A program made the position numbers and the translations under genes. The notes under the pieces were generated by a model. It worked only from the letters and a program-made list of their open reading frames with translations. It did not search any database and was not told where the DNA came from. From contig NC_079483.1 of NCBI RefSeq assembly GCF_026230105.1, forward strand, positions 3,713,312 to 3,777,311: a stretch of DNA of 64,000 nt. The letters are read 5' to 3'. Below are positions 24,201 to 34,699 of this stretch, in pieces. Source of the stretch: Diorhabda sublineata. Taxonomy: Eukaryota; Arthropoda; Insecta; Coleoptera; Chrysomelidae. Numbering within the stretch: position 1 is the first letter of the stretch; each line of letters opens with the position of its first letter.

Positions 24201-27200
24201 CCAAAAAGAATGATTTTTTCAGTTTTTATAGCTTAAAATGAAATCGACGAAAAACAATCAATTTTCGTGAATAGTTTCGTACTATATTCTTCAATGTTAA
24301 TAGTTTTTGGACCATTAAAAATCGAAAAATAGATAAATTTTATAATTTTGGTCTCAAAATGTTCCATTTTACGACGAATTTATGAAAAACACGGGGGTAG
24401 TGGCTGAATTTGCGGTTTTTAATAGTTTTAAACCTTAAATAGTAGAAAAACTTTTTTTTTCAAAATATTCATTTTTTTATGTAAGTTACGAAAAAACATA
24501 TACGAACTTGATTCCACGACGTCAGAAACAGCTACGAAGGATTATATGTAGAAAGTCATTTTTTTGCATTTAAAGTCATAAAACTGTAAAAAATATTTAT
24601 TTTTTTTAATTTTCGTATTTTTTTTATAAATCCGCCGTAAAATGGAACATTTTGAGACCAAGATCATTAAAATCCATCCATTTTTCGATTTTCTAGAGCC
24701 AAAAAACAAGGTGAACGTGAAAGTGTATAATTACCAAATCTTCCACATTGGGATAGCGAAAATGACTCAAACATCAATAAATTTTTGCATTTTATAAGCG
24801 CGGCATTACAAGTTACGCGCGTCATGAACCTACAGAACCTACAGAATAGTTCAACTAATATGTGAATTGTGAAATACCAGATATTGATCCCAATATTTTA
24901 ACCAAAGATCAACAGTATCTGACCTAAGTCATGCAATAAAGTCAGGTAACTGCCCTGTGAACTTATTTGTTCGTGAACCAGACCCTCTTTCCCACCCAAG
25001 GTGGTTGACAATAGCTAATAGAGCTTTGAGACTATATAAAAGTGTGGAACACCCTTCAGATGAACAGAAAATATTAGTTTCGTTCATTCTTAAATCATAC
25101 ATGCCTGTATGGTTTGAAATAAAGAATAGCAACTACTTTACATATGGCCCTGAATACATTTTGGAAGTTATCAAATCTACTAGATTTCTACCAGAAAATT
25201 TGGTTCAAATAGTTGATAATGTGATCGAAAGAAACGCATATTTCGTCCATCCGGAAAACTTGCTCCTTATAATGATAGTAGATCAAAGGAAGCATATCAG
25301 AGAGTTAGGGACCAAAACAATCCAAAAAGCAAGAAAGTTAGCTTTTAAAGCAGAACCAATAAGGTATTTTCGTCCCCCGAAAATTAACTTTGAGGCAAAA
25401 GATTATACTGAATTAATTGATTGGAGTACGAGGGTGCTTACACCACCTCTATTGTTGCGCAAAGTATCTGATGATGAAATTTGGGTTAAAATTACCGCCG
25501 GTGAAATGGCTGACGAATGGAATTTTGGTAAATTTCCATGCCATATGCAAGAAGTTAAATGCTGCGTAAAATTAGTGACTGAAGCATCAAAAAGAGTGGT
25601 CGATGCCAACAACCGAGATGGTTTCTTAGATCCACCCTAGCATCAAGAGCTTCAACGCCAACATTTGCTAGCAAGAGCAGCTTCAAGTTATCTCCCTAAA
25701 AACAGTGAGTGAATTTTAAAATTAAGTGCAATTCTTATTTCTTTTCTTTTTCTTTTTTTTTGGATTAGTATTAGCATAATAAAATGTAAACTTTAATTTT
25801 CTCATTTATTTGTACTCTACACATCGCCATTCTAAAAGAATTAATGTAGTTATAAGTAAAATAAAAGTAATGGGCTATTTACCGGGTTTTTTCTTTTTTG
25901 CGCTACGATAAATTAAAAGATTTTGACGGTTTTACATTTTTTTGGTGGTTTTTGGTACTTTTAATAAAAGATTTCCACTGTAGCAGTTTAAAATATCATT
26001 GAATAAGAACTACAAAAAAGTTAAAAAATGACTTGATTTTCGAAAAAAAATTCCAAGGACTATGCGCTAGCTAGAGATTCAATATTTTTTTTTCATTTTA
26101 AAAATGCATTTTACTTACCTATCCTAAAGAGAAATTTTCCTCGGTATAGAATTGTAAAAAAGAAAAATTTGTTTTTTTGGGCCCACCCTAGTGTTCAAAG
26201 AATACGGCACACCTTACAGCTTGCCTACTAAAGTAATTGGGGCACGAAGGATCCATAATCGTAACTTTCCTTGACCGCCCACAACCCAACTATGAAGTAG
26301 TTAGTTGTCAATTAAGCATCCGTGGAAGTTTTCACTTTATCCTTGATATGTTATTCATAACTCTTTGGTAATGAACGTAAAGTATTGAATTATTTGAAAG
26401 GATTTAAAAGGTGAAAGCATCGTTGCACAAATTGTATATTGTATAAACTGTGAAAAGGATAATAAAAATAATGGAAACTTTCCAGACATCCCTCCTATTG
26501 TGAAATTAATTTTGATTTATTATCAATTTCAGTTGAAAAATGTGAAGTGTAATGATAGGAGCCAAACCTAATGATGAATGATAAAAATTTGTAGTTAATT
26601 TCATTTAATTCATATTGTGCTTCTGGCGACATATTTTCACATATTCATCATTGCATCAAATGAAACAATCTCATACCCAATTTCCAAGTCACAATATCGA
26701 AAAATTGATTGATTGCTGAATTTTCAGTTACCTTCGACTTGTATATCTTCATATACGACGTTCGAAATTACTCCACTAGCCTGATGAGGGGATGTTACCA
26801 CTTTTATACCAGTTTGACTTTCTTTGATTGTACAATTTGTAAAATTGACGTTATTGATATAATTAGCTAATTCCCATTCAGGACGTACTGTAAGTCCTAG
26901 AGATCCGTTACAAGTGACTTCGCCGACAGCAATTTTATATCCTTGGTTTACTACAACGCAATCACCTTGATTATTGATATCTGCAGATCTGACGGTAACA
27001 TATGACGAATTCGCTATTGCAATACCATGAGTATCTACACCCAAATCTTCCTGAAATAATAATAGTTGATTGGTAAATAAAAATATTGATTACGTAAATA
27101 TTAGTTCGCTATGCGTACAAACCAGTTTAATCATTGAAGTGCGTTCTTTTTAACTGGCAACTAAAAACCCTGATTATAGCTGTAAATATTTTGTTTTTTT

Positions 27201-30200
27201 ATGAATTACGTATAGCACATCATTCAATAAGTCGAATGACTAACTAAGGAAAACTCATTTTTTGACAAAAATCGATTTTATTCATCAATGTAATCTCCTT
27301 CAAGAGCAATACAATTAATCGAAAGCTTCTCTAATTTCTCGATACCGTGCTTGTAGAAGGATTTGTCTTTTTCCTCAAAATAGGCTTCAGCTTCTTCATT
27401 TGAGCTGAATTTCTCACCGACGAACATTTATTGAACTAAGTAAATAGCCAGTCGTCACTGGGAGCCAGATTTGGACTACACGGTGTATGAGAAAGTGTAA
27501 TTCATTCAATTTAATCATCGTTGTCATCGACTTGTGAATCGATGAATTGTCTTGGTGAAACAGTGGTTTTTTCTTTGACATATGAGACCGTTTTACCTTG
27601 ATTGTTACATTCAACGATCCAACATTTTTATCTACCATTCGCTATTGATTGTCTCTCCCTTTTGGAGATATTCGATGAACAATATTTCATGGGCATTCCA
27701 AAATACTGAATCCACAACCTTTCCAGCTGACTGTTGTGCCTTTGGATGCTTCGGACCGGCTGCAGTTCACTCAGATGTTTTGATTCCGGAGTGAAGTCAT
27801 GGATTCACATTATAACATATCGATGCTAAACATCCTATTTATTACTTGTAAACATGGCCATGCTCTAGATCATGTTTGTTTTTGATCGACTATGAGTAAA
27901 TGCGGCACCCACTTTGAAAAAAGCTTTCTTACAGTCAAATGCTCATGCATAATCGCACATAGTGCATTCTGATATCTTTATAGCCCCAGCTATCTATTGC
28001 AATTTCAATTTACAGTTTGATATAACCAATTTGTAGACTTTTGTTGATGTTTTCTGGAGTCGCCACCTCAATTAAACGACCAGCAAAATAATAACAAATG
28101 GTTTTTTACGATGGAGCAGATGGAGGCTAATACTTTTGAAGCCGTTGTTGAGCTTGCAGAGTATTTTTTTTTTCATCAAGAAGCTATGATTAATTTTTTG
28201 ATAATAACAAAAGTAGCTTCACTTAAATGGCTGTCACTTTTTTCTGATTAATCGAAGTGTCATGGAGTTTCAGACATAGTGTTTTGAAAGTTGGTACTAT
28301 AAACGTCATATAGATTTGACGATGGCAGCGCCATCTGTGAATCAGTGACAAGACTTATTGAGTGCAATAGATATATTTATTTACTAATGTGGAGAAAAAA
28401 CTTGAATTCAGCAATAGGTTTGCGATTTATTTAATGTAAATTACCCATAGAAACCTATTGATGAATCAACAATGAGAAAAATTGGGGAAAAAAATAGGAA
28501 AAACTGCTCATGTTGAAAATATTCAGAATGCAAGACTACTTAAGATCTCACAAACTTGTTCTTGTCGATATTGGTTCGTGTTACGGATTCTGAGAGATCA
28601 AATTACTTTTTTTTCACGCTAGAGCTGTTTATAAGCCTGTTCGAAGGTAACATTCCAATGTCTCCTGTCTCCTTCTCAGATTTGGTATTATATCGTTTAT
28701 ATATCTCAACTTTGACATGTTCAAATACTGCAAAATTCAAATGATATCCCAACAGCTACACGAAGAATCACCAATAGAAAAGTCAAAATTATATTGTAAC
28801 GAAATGTACTTACATAATTTCCATCTGAAACATCAATGGTGGTGTTTTTAATGTAAATGTTCATACTTTTGAAAACTCTAATACAAGTTTGTGGACAATT
28901 TGATATATTCAAATCTAGGATTGTTGCGGATTCCCCTTGAATTTCTAATAAAACGGGTTTTCTCTTCTCACTGTTTATGCCTTTTCCATCCCAATATTTT
29001 TCACCCTGTCCATCGAGCATATGACCTAAATAAAAAATAGATCAATATGGAAGTATAAGATGTAATAGTTTGCGAACTGGACTTCATAATACTGAAATCT
29101 TAGAAAACAAAATCTGTTAATCGGGATTATATGAGTTAAAAATAACATACTCGAATTATAGTTTTCTGTAACAAATTTGGATACTGTCCAATAGAAGATG
29201 ACATTTTGATTATTTAATTAAGAGATGTTGATAAGTTATTTGGTCCTAACTAACTATTTGTGTAAGAAGATCGTTCCGGAGAAAAATGTTAATCAAGGGG
29301 CACATATCGTGGCCATCTCCTAAGCGCTCACAGAAATGTTTGAACGCATCATATTCGTCAGTCAACCGCTGACGCTCTACAAGTCGCCACGTGTTTCAAA
29401 TGCGGCCAACTAAAAGAAGTATTTTCCTTTTCTTTTGTACCATCTTGTGAGGATCTACATACAACAAAGATAAGTATTATTTTATTCAAGAAAATTTAGT
29501 TATTTTCTTTTGTATTATTTGCAATTTTTTTTCATACTTTACTGTAAAGTCGACGTTACAGTACTAATTTGAGTACGGAAAATGGCACTTCACGGTATCC
29601 TTGTATTTTACAGTACATCGCATATTCTTTTTCGTACCTTTTCGAAGATAATTTGCCCTACTGCTATAGCACTTTTCTTAGCAATTTCATTTGATTTATC
29701 AGCCATTCTTTCGTTAAATATTTTTTGTATTGCCAAAAATTCAATGTGTCTGCCTTAGTGACTTCTGTTAAGAGAATGATCAAAAGAGCTATTTTTCAGT
29801 AAAATTGTAAAATATGACATTTCATATTTTAATATAATTATACTTTTTACGAGGATGTATTGATATCTAGTTAGTCTAGACCAGTTCCATGAATAAACAA
29901 AATATTGCATTACCATAGCAACGAACAATAACTTATTAGAAGTGTCAGTGTAAAATGTAACGAAAATCGAAAAATTGGACTATCGAGCCAACATTAAGTA
30001 CCTGAATTTAAAAGGGTTAAGAGCTAAGCAGATTTACGAAGATATGCTTAATATATGCGACCGAGAAAAATTGGACTGCAAGCTTCAAAAGAGGTAAATT
30101 TTCCATTGAAGATGACGACAGATCGGAAAGGCAAAGTATCATCATCATTATCATTATCAAGCCTTTCAATCAAATTATGGCTATCGCTTTTGACACTTTA

Positions 30201-33200
30201 AATCCTGTTTTTTTTTGAGGAGGATTACTCCACGTTTTCCAATTTTCATTTTCTTTATAGTTTGTCGTTTGTTTTGGCTGCTTTTGTTATTTTTCATTCT
30301 TTTCGGTTCCGGCATTTTGCCCTCCAGTTTTCTATATTGTCTTATGTCTTCCTCTATTTCGTTTCTCCAAGTTTTTGTCGGCCTGCCCCTTCTCTTTGGC
30401 CACAATGGGATCCATTGCGTTATTCTTTTGATCATATCAATTGGTTTTCTTCTCATTATATGCCCAGCCCAGTTGAGTCTTTGTGCTTATATGTATCTCA
30501 CAATATTCTCCTTTTCCAGTTCTCTCACTATTTCTTCTTTTTTCTATGTTCTTTTTTCCTCCTGTGTTATGTTTGAGTCTGTTATAGTTCTCATTATCTT
30601 TCAAAGGGGCAAAGTATACAATTGGTTTATTTGCAGCTTCTTTTAGCATTATGTTACGAATATGCAGAATATTTGGGATGCATTTATCGTACAAGTTAAA
30701 TTTTGTAATAATAAATCTAAGATAATTTATACATTTCTATTGATTTTCATTATAAATCATTTCTTCTGTCGATAGTTTCTAGCTAATTTTTATTCGCCAT
30801 TCCATTCATTGACGTTTTTCGAATAACATAAAAAGTTTCACTTCTGACGTTTTTAGTTTCAGACTGAGGCACACTTCAGTACTGCATGCTTTTTGAATCA
30901 AAATAGTTCGAAAATTATGAATAATAGGACTTTACAGAAACTCGGAAATTAACCCGGATGACGTTCATGGTTGTTCGAGTTAATCGGGTCGTAGTCACAT
31001 GATAGGGTCCTTTCTACCCTAGTGGACCAGTGGTAAAATGCGATGAGTTATGTCATTTGTCTATGGTTATTCGAAATTATTCCTCTTAAAAGTTTCATAG
31101 GTAGGTTACTAAAGTTTGTGATTTTCATACTTTGTGGTATTTTAGCATGAAAGTAGCTTATTAGTTTTGAATTTTAATGTAAAATCCGTGTGAGTGGTTG
31201 AATATCATATAAGAATTAACGCACCAAAAAGAGATGCGAATCAGAAGATTCTATAGATCAAGTTTCAACTTTGACATTTCCACTAAAAATTGAATACGAC
31301 GTCCGGAAACTGTGAACTAAATCTCGTTCTGGGCTAGGATCCGCAATCAGCTAATGAACCTGGAATATAAGGGGTTTTCCAATAAGGACTTGACAACTTT
31401 TTTTCAAAATAAACCATTTGAGATATTTCAAAAACTTTATGAATGGAAGTCGACTTCGCTCATATGGCCACCGCGGGAACGTGTGCAGCGATGGATTCAT
31501 TAGACCCAATTTTCCATGACTCGGCCACACATTTCGGCCGAAACGGCTACTATTTCACGTTCAATGTTGGCTTTGAGCTCTTCCAACGTCGTCGGCTTAT
31601 TAGCATAGACTAATGACTTGACGTAGCCCCAAAGAAAAAAATCTAGAGGGCCAATCGACTGGTTCATTTCTTGAGATAACACGCTCATCAAACTTCAATA
31701 AATCGATTGTAACGTCTGCTGTTTGGCTTGTAGCGCCGTCTTGTTGAAACCACATGTTGGTCAAGTCTATATATTCCAATTCGGGCCAAAAATAATAGAT
31801 AATCATGACGCGATAACGATCATCATTCACAGTAACGTAGCGACCATTATCGTCGACGAATAAATATGGCCCTATGACGCCGCTGGCATGTAAACCGCAC
31901 TAAACAGTTATCTTTTGGGGATGAAGTGGTTGTTCATTACGCACATATGGATTTTAACCCGCCAATACCGCATATTTTGTTTATTGACAATCCCATTGAG
32001 CCAGAAATGAGTTTCAGCACTGAAGACGATTTTGCGATGAAATTGATCAACTTGGCGCATCTTTTCCAGAGCCCAATCGGACAACGTACGTCGCTTCGAA
32101 TGGTCCATCGACTTCAATTCTTGAGTGAGCCTGATCTTGTATGGGTGTAAAGTAAGATTCTTACGCAAAATTCGCCATAAAGTGGTCTTGGCGATGCCCA
32201 CCTCTTGAGAACGGCAGCGATATTTTCGACACTTCGACCAACCCGTAGTCTCACTGGCACGGCAACATCACACAACGAATATGTAAACTCAAACTTTTTC
32301 AGTAAACTTGTCCCTACCTGTCTACTAGGTCGAGAATTATGACCGAAAATCGGAGTTAACGCTCTTAAAGTAGCGGCCACAGACTCCAAATTTCTTTAGT
32401 AAATTTTTAAGATTTGAAATGACATGCATATTCTAAAGATAGCAAAAATGTTTTTTTCAATCATTTTTTTAACAAAAAGTTATTTTTTAACTTGATGAAA
32501 TTTATGGTTCATGAGATATGTAGATTTTTATATAATTGTACATGCTAAAGAAACCGTTCGCCATATGGAGACATTCTGAAGAAAATTATCATAAATTGTA
32601 ATTATTTATTGAGAATACTTGCAGGAGGTATTAAAACATAATTAAACATTTGTTGGAGAACTAATGAATAAAGAAATAAATATTTGTACTACATACTATC
32701 GAAGATCATGTTACTAGCATAAGGAAAAACTTGAAAGAGATTAATAATAATTATTTTTTATCTAGTAGAATAAGCTACTACATGATGTTCGATCGAAAGT
32801 TGCAAGCAACTTAATCTGTTAATGTCAGTTTGCCATTCATTTCAAAACCGTTCATCACATCGGATTTAAAGTTTGAATATTGTAGAATTTACCTTCAGTG
32901 AATAAGCCATTTGATGTATGGTTTGTTTTCTGGTAACTTGTTAGAATCCAGAGAATTCAAGTTTTATATTAAACAATTTCCTGATTGTAGAAATTCTGTT
33001 AGGGTTGATCGAGCAAAAAGCATTGGATGCAGTTGATGCTGATTCCACAACTAGCGTACGCAAAATTTAATTACAATTGAACGCATCAACGACAACTATT
33101 CATAGGATTCTTCAGGAGCAATTTCTCTACCTCTTTTACATCCAGAAAGTGCATGCCATGAAACTAGAAGCTGATCCAACAAGACTAGCCTACGCTTGTT

Positions 33201-34577
33201 GGTTTTCTAGATTAGCGATGAGTTGATAATTTGTACTGTTTACTGATGAAGCTGGTTTCACCCGAGACGGTTTTATTAATTCCCATAATTAACATTTATG
33301 GGCAGGTGAAAATCCTCATGGTGCAATTCAAACAAATTCCTCTGAACATTCGCAAAGACATGTGATGTGGATTGGTCGAGGAAGTCCATTTGCACGGCCA
33401 CTACCTACCCCTGAATTAAATACAATGGATTCATTTTTTTTGGATATCTTAGAAGCTTAGAATATGTAACACCGGTAAACACAAGGAACGAAATGATCGA
33501 TGGAATAAACTTCCATTTGGAAGCTATAAGTCAGAATCTTGGAATGCTCTCCACGTGCAAAGAAATATCCTCTTAAGGACATTAGTCGATGGTAATTAGA
33601 AGGCGATTAATATGTGAAAATATTACTTTGTGAGGAACCACGCGACTGGGAAACCTCTTTATATATATTCTTCAACGCTTTTTCTAGAGTTTTCTTTGCC
33701 AAAACGTGAGACCAATCAGCTAAATGACAATTTTTCACTTATTTAAAAAATATATGACAATTCAATCACCAGAAGAATTGCAAATTATCAAATTTGATGT
33801 ATGAATTAACACTCAATTCCTGAATTTTTGGTAACTTTCTAAATAGCATTGTTGAAAACAGGTTTTTGATTATTCGACAAAGTTTTATGAAAGCATTAAC
33901 AGTAATAAACTGCGCCTTCCAATTAGCATTACATAATGTTCTTAAGCCTCGTATAATTTGGTATTGTTAAGCTAAAGCAATCGTCATATTTTGGGCTTCT
34001 CTATCTGTCTCCGCATGGTGTAGGTTTTTGTGTAGGCGTGATCCTCTATAAGTTTCCGCTCTGTGTCGGTTATATTAACACACTATATAACAAGTTTTAT
34101 CTGTTGTTTATCTTTTGAAATATTCAGTTTAATACAAAAAGAAATATGGAGGTAATAAGAGAGAATGATATTTTCATTAATTATAATGATCCAAGACAGT
34201 AATGATGACCTAATCATTTAAAATAAATATAATAATCATGTAAATTTAGTGAGAAATCTCAAGTGAAAACTGTAACCCGATTATTAGATATTTTAATACT
34301 TACCCGAGCCGCCAATAATTGCAATATCAGTTCCAGTTACCCTCAACAAAGGAGTTTGATCCTGATAGGATACTCCAAATTTAACATGCCCCACGAAATT
34401 AATCTCAGAATTCATCTTTAAGTTGAATTCCAGGACTTGACCATCTGGAACCTCAAGATCACCAATAGTTATATTCGTACATTGTTCTACAACCGAAGAT
34501 ATGTCGTTGACTGAGCTTATTGTGCAATTCAAAGCTTGCGAAGATGCAACAGTAAGAAGTAATAATAGAAAATACAT
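20951..34577 (-). CDS. GH28 polygalacturonase-like protein, predicted pseudoenzyme (4 exons)
   Basis: Four minus-strand exons (34304-34577, 28814-29025, 26732-27050, 20951-21201; 274+212+319+251 = 1,056 nt) have GT...AG boundaries with matching phases and join into 351 codons plus a stop. Family members are secreted right-handed beta-helix pectinases that cut homogalacturonan in plant cell walls. Residues 1-15 form a hydrophobic signal peptide (MYFLLLLLTVASSQA). Later come 'LDGQGEKYWDGKG', 'NISNCP' and a C-terminus 'CADWTWSDIEI'...'ENACNC'. Length fits the family. The catalytic sites are replaced: NTD is DTH (168-170), DD is GD (191-192), the GHG histidine is L213, and RIK is KVV (245-247). 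The frame is otherwise intact, which suggests selection for a non-enzymatic role such as inhibitor or substrate binding (inference). Insect GH28 genes are considered horizontally acquired. Confidence 0.9.
21610..22306 (-). pseudogene. DUF7869-like protein relic, C-terminal half
   Basis: This minus-strand relic lies inside intron 3 of the GH28 gene. About 22080-22230 reads 'NDGGQNRNIKTALFYQF', then 'GIYKIDHKFL' and, after a stop, 'GGHSYMSCD'. The last part (21610-21972) is a 120-codon open frame with 'KVEWLKMQWLIFCREHPF' and 'FKYSNKNDVLFREVDLKK'. The 'D..GGQN.N' and 'GHS...CD' blocks are conserved in DUF7869-annotated insect proteins, as recalled. The N-terminal half continues at 23160-23400 on the far side of an hAT-like insertion. 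Confidence 0.55.
22307..23146. mobile_element. Probable non-autonomous hAT-like insertion
   Basis: The left end 'cagggccgatccgtgccg' (22315) and the inverted right end 'ctaggatatctgccgcccggg' (ending 23138) resemble the 'CAGGGCCGG...GGGGCGGCA' ends of hAT elements; the interior also has 'ggggcggca' and 'gggcggcg' motifs. The flanking octamers 'tctggatg' (22307-22314) and 'gctggatg' (23139-23146) match at seven of eight positions, as expected for an 8-bp duplication. The insertion splits a DUF7869-like relic. No transposase is visible. Confidence 0.5.
23160..23400 (-). pseudogene. DUF7869-like protein relic, N-terminal half
   Basis: The minus strand reads 'RKDIEIYTNNEDVCVICFD', then 'LLKSLPAPVISTGICYYKRQ' and 'LWTYYLGVHNMKNEEVYMFL'. 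The pattern 'FDLQK.LP.P......YYKRQL..YN.GIH' is conserved in DUF7869-annotated proteins. The frame meets a stop where a tryptophan is expected, then the hAT-like insertion. Confidence 0.55.
23917..24736. repeat. Internal inverted repeat, ~118-bp arms
   Basis: About 23917-24035 and 24615-24736 are near-perfect reverse complements; both contain 'ggctctagaaaatcgaaaa' and 'ctcaaaatgttccattttac' on opposite strands. A third, more diverged direct copy of the inner part lies at about 24315-24390. The arms fill the non-coding left part of the transposon. Confidence 0.85.
24745..25695 (+). pseudogene. Unclassified transposon-borne gene, 227-codon open frame
   Basis: The long open frame 24957-25640 starts 'MNLFVREPDPLSHPRWLTIA' and includes 'WFEIKNSNYFTYGPEYIL', 'VIERNAYFVHPENLLLIMIV', 'RKHIRELG' and 'FPCHMQEVKCCVKLVTEASK', ending 'NNRDGFLDPP'. 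Upstream, 'DPNILTKDQQYLT' is joined to 'LSHAIKSGNCPVN' by a single frameshift near 24925. Coding-like sequence extends back to 'WDSENDSNINKFLHFISAAL' at about 24750. I recall proteins of this type in many insects as 'uncharacterized protein' without a named domain. Its place between TIRs makes a transposase, or part of one, the simplest reading. No DDE triad is evident. The frameshift and 5' loss suggest this copy is dead. Confidence 0.6.
26199..26725. other. GH28 intron 3 remainder, nothing recognised
   Basis: AT-rich intronic sequence between the transposon and exon 3. No motif seen. Confidence 0.5.
26732..27050 (-). CDS. GH28 exon 3 (altered catalytic region)
   Basis: Acceptor 'ttatttcag' precedes 27050 and donor 'gtaact' follows 26732. 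It encodes residues 163-268 plus one base. This exon holds all four catalytic blocks of GH28, here 'VDTHGI', 'NNQGDC', 'CNGSLG' and 'GIKVVT', each lacking the expected catalytic residue. Confidence 0.88.
27213..28371 (-). mobile_element. Mariner element in GH28 intron 2
   Basis: The ends share 'tcaataagtc' in inverted orientation (left about 27223-27232, right about 28351-28361) next to TA dinucleotides. The minus strand reads 'IGPKHPKAQQSAGKVVDSVF', then 'WNAHEILFIEYLQKGETINS' (about 27655-27775), then 'KKPLFHQDNSSIHKSMTTM' (about 27510-27580, second catalytic aspartate in 'HQDN') and a C-terminal 'EEKDKSFYKHGIEKLEKL' (about 27320-27390). Frameshifts and stops make it inactive. The N-terminal half is barely recognisable. 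Exact outer boundaries are approximate. Confidence 0.75.
28814..29025 (-). CDS. GH28 exon 2
   Basis: An acceptor 'tttttatttag' precedes 29025 and a donor 'gtaagt' follows 28814. It completes the glycine codon and encodes residues 92-162, including 'LDGQGEKYWDGKG' (usual form 'IDGQG..WWDG'), 'ATILDLNISNCP' and 'TIDVSDGNY'. Ends in phase 0. Confidence 0.88.
29850..30145 (+). mobile_element. Mariner 5' fragment (same family as 38153-39414)
   Basis: Begins 'cgaggatgtattgatatct' after a TA at 29848-29849. It follows the 38153 copy closely through the untranslated region and the transposase N-terminus ('KIEKLDYRANIKYLNLKGL', about 29965-30020), then stops near 30145. It lies in intron 1 of the GH28 gene. 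Confidence 0.8.
30150..30690 (-). mobile_element. LINE reverse transcriptase C-terminal fragment
   Basis: The minus strand reads 'AQRLNWAGHIMRRKPIDMIK' and 'RITQWIPLWPKRRGRPTKTW', then 'RNEIEEDIRQ' (about 30335-30480). This is the 'RL.WAGHI.RM...R' and 'RGRP...W.DEV..D' tail shared by many insect LINE polymerases. Upstream, 'IEKRRNSERTGKGEYCE' sits in a shifted frame. The polymerase core is absent. It lies in GH28 intron 1. Confidence 0.65.
31370..32410 (-). mobile_element. Tc1/mariner-type transposon relic
   Basis: The minus strand holds most of a transposase in several frames: 'HNSRPSRQVGTSLLKKF' and 'EFTYSLCDVAVPVRLRV' (N-terminus, about 32240-32345), 'TTLWRILRKNLTLHPYKIRL' (about 32125-32190), 'HRKIVFSAETHFWLNGIVNK' (about 31975-32035; the usual 'FSDEAHF' has alanine for the catalytic aspartate), 'GVIGPYLFVDDNG' (about 31850-31890), 'NMWFQQDGATSQTADVTIDL' (about 31690-31750, second catalytic aspartate in 'QQDGA') and 'PLDFFLWGYVKSLVYANKP' (about 31590-31645). 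It lies in GH28 intron 1. Terminal repeats are not clear. Confidence 0.8.
32411..32950. other. GH28 intron 1, no recognisable feature
   Basis: AT-rich, no motif seen. Confidence 0.45.
32955..33740 (+). mobile_element. Tc1/mariner-type (DDE_3) transposase relic
   Basis: Plus-strand translation gives 'TTIHRILQEQFLYLFYIQKV' (about 33090-33150), 'VLFTDEAGFTRDGFINSHN' (about 33233-33290, with the first catalytic aspartate), 'HLWAGENPHGAIQTNSSEHS' (about 33295-33355), then 'WIGRGSPFARPLPTPELNTM' (about 33369-33428). Last comes 'EYVTPVNTRNEMIDGINF' (about 33455-33515). In intact relatives about 60-70 residues, including 'HDGAPAHF' with the second aspartate, sit between 'HSQRH' and 'WIGRGSP'. They are deleted here. 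It lies in GH28 intron 1. The tail beyond 33620 recurs at 36280-36425. Confidence 0.75.
33741..34297. other. GH28 intron 1, 5' part, nothing recognised
   Basis: AT-rich intronic sequence next to the exon 1 donor. It includes the end of the tail repeat shared with 36280-36425. Confidence 0.45.
34304..34577 (-). CDS. GH28 exon 1 (signal peptide and N-terminus)
   Basis: The exon starts at the ATG at 34577 and ends at donor 'gtaagt' (34298-34303). It encodes residues 1-91 plus one base of a split glycine codon, including the secretion signal and 'IIGGSG'. The ATG is the first in the frame and directly precedes the hydrophobic stretch. Confidence 0.88.
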
Positions 34578-34635
34578 AATTGAAGTTTCTAGATCACAAT
34601 ATGATATACTTCATCTATTCTAGTGAATTCTTTTA

Positions 34636-34643
34636 TTTATATA
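34636..34643 (-). promoter_or_regulatory. Candidate TATA box of the GH28 gene
   Basis: TATATAAA on the minus strand, about 60 bp upstream of the GH28 ATG. That would place a start site near 34605 with a short leader. AT-rich context makes chance occurrence possible. Confidence 0.4.
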
Positions 34644-34699
34644 TTGAAATGTTTCATTGATAAATGTAATCAATGATATTTCAAGTGACTAGATAGTAT

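Larger units (their letters stand above)
23734..26198 (+). mobile_element. DNA transposon of uncertain family, 8-bp TSD, ~50-bp TIRs
   Basis: The element spans 23742-26190 (2,449 bp) in intron 3 of the GH28 gene. It is flanked by a perfect 8-bp duplication 'gtgttcaa' (23734-23741 and 26191-26198). The termini are inverted repeats of about 50 bp: 'tagggtggaccgaaaaaaa' at the left and 'tagggtgggcccaaaaaaa' at the right on the opposite strand. Both continue to 'cttttt.acaat.ctatacc'. An 8-bp duplication and ends starting 'TAGGGTGG' point to hAT-like or another 8-bp-TSD superfamily. However, the protein it carries (24750-25690) shows no hAT, P or Zisupton motif that I can recognise. Confidence 0.85.

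Noticed and set aside
30215..30646. 143-codon plus-strand hydrophobic frame
   Set aside because: It is antisense to the minus-strand LINE C-terminus, which has recognisable motifs.
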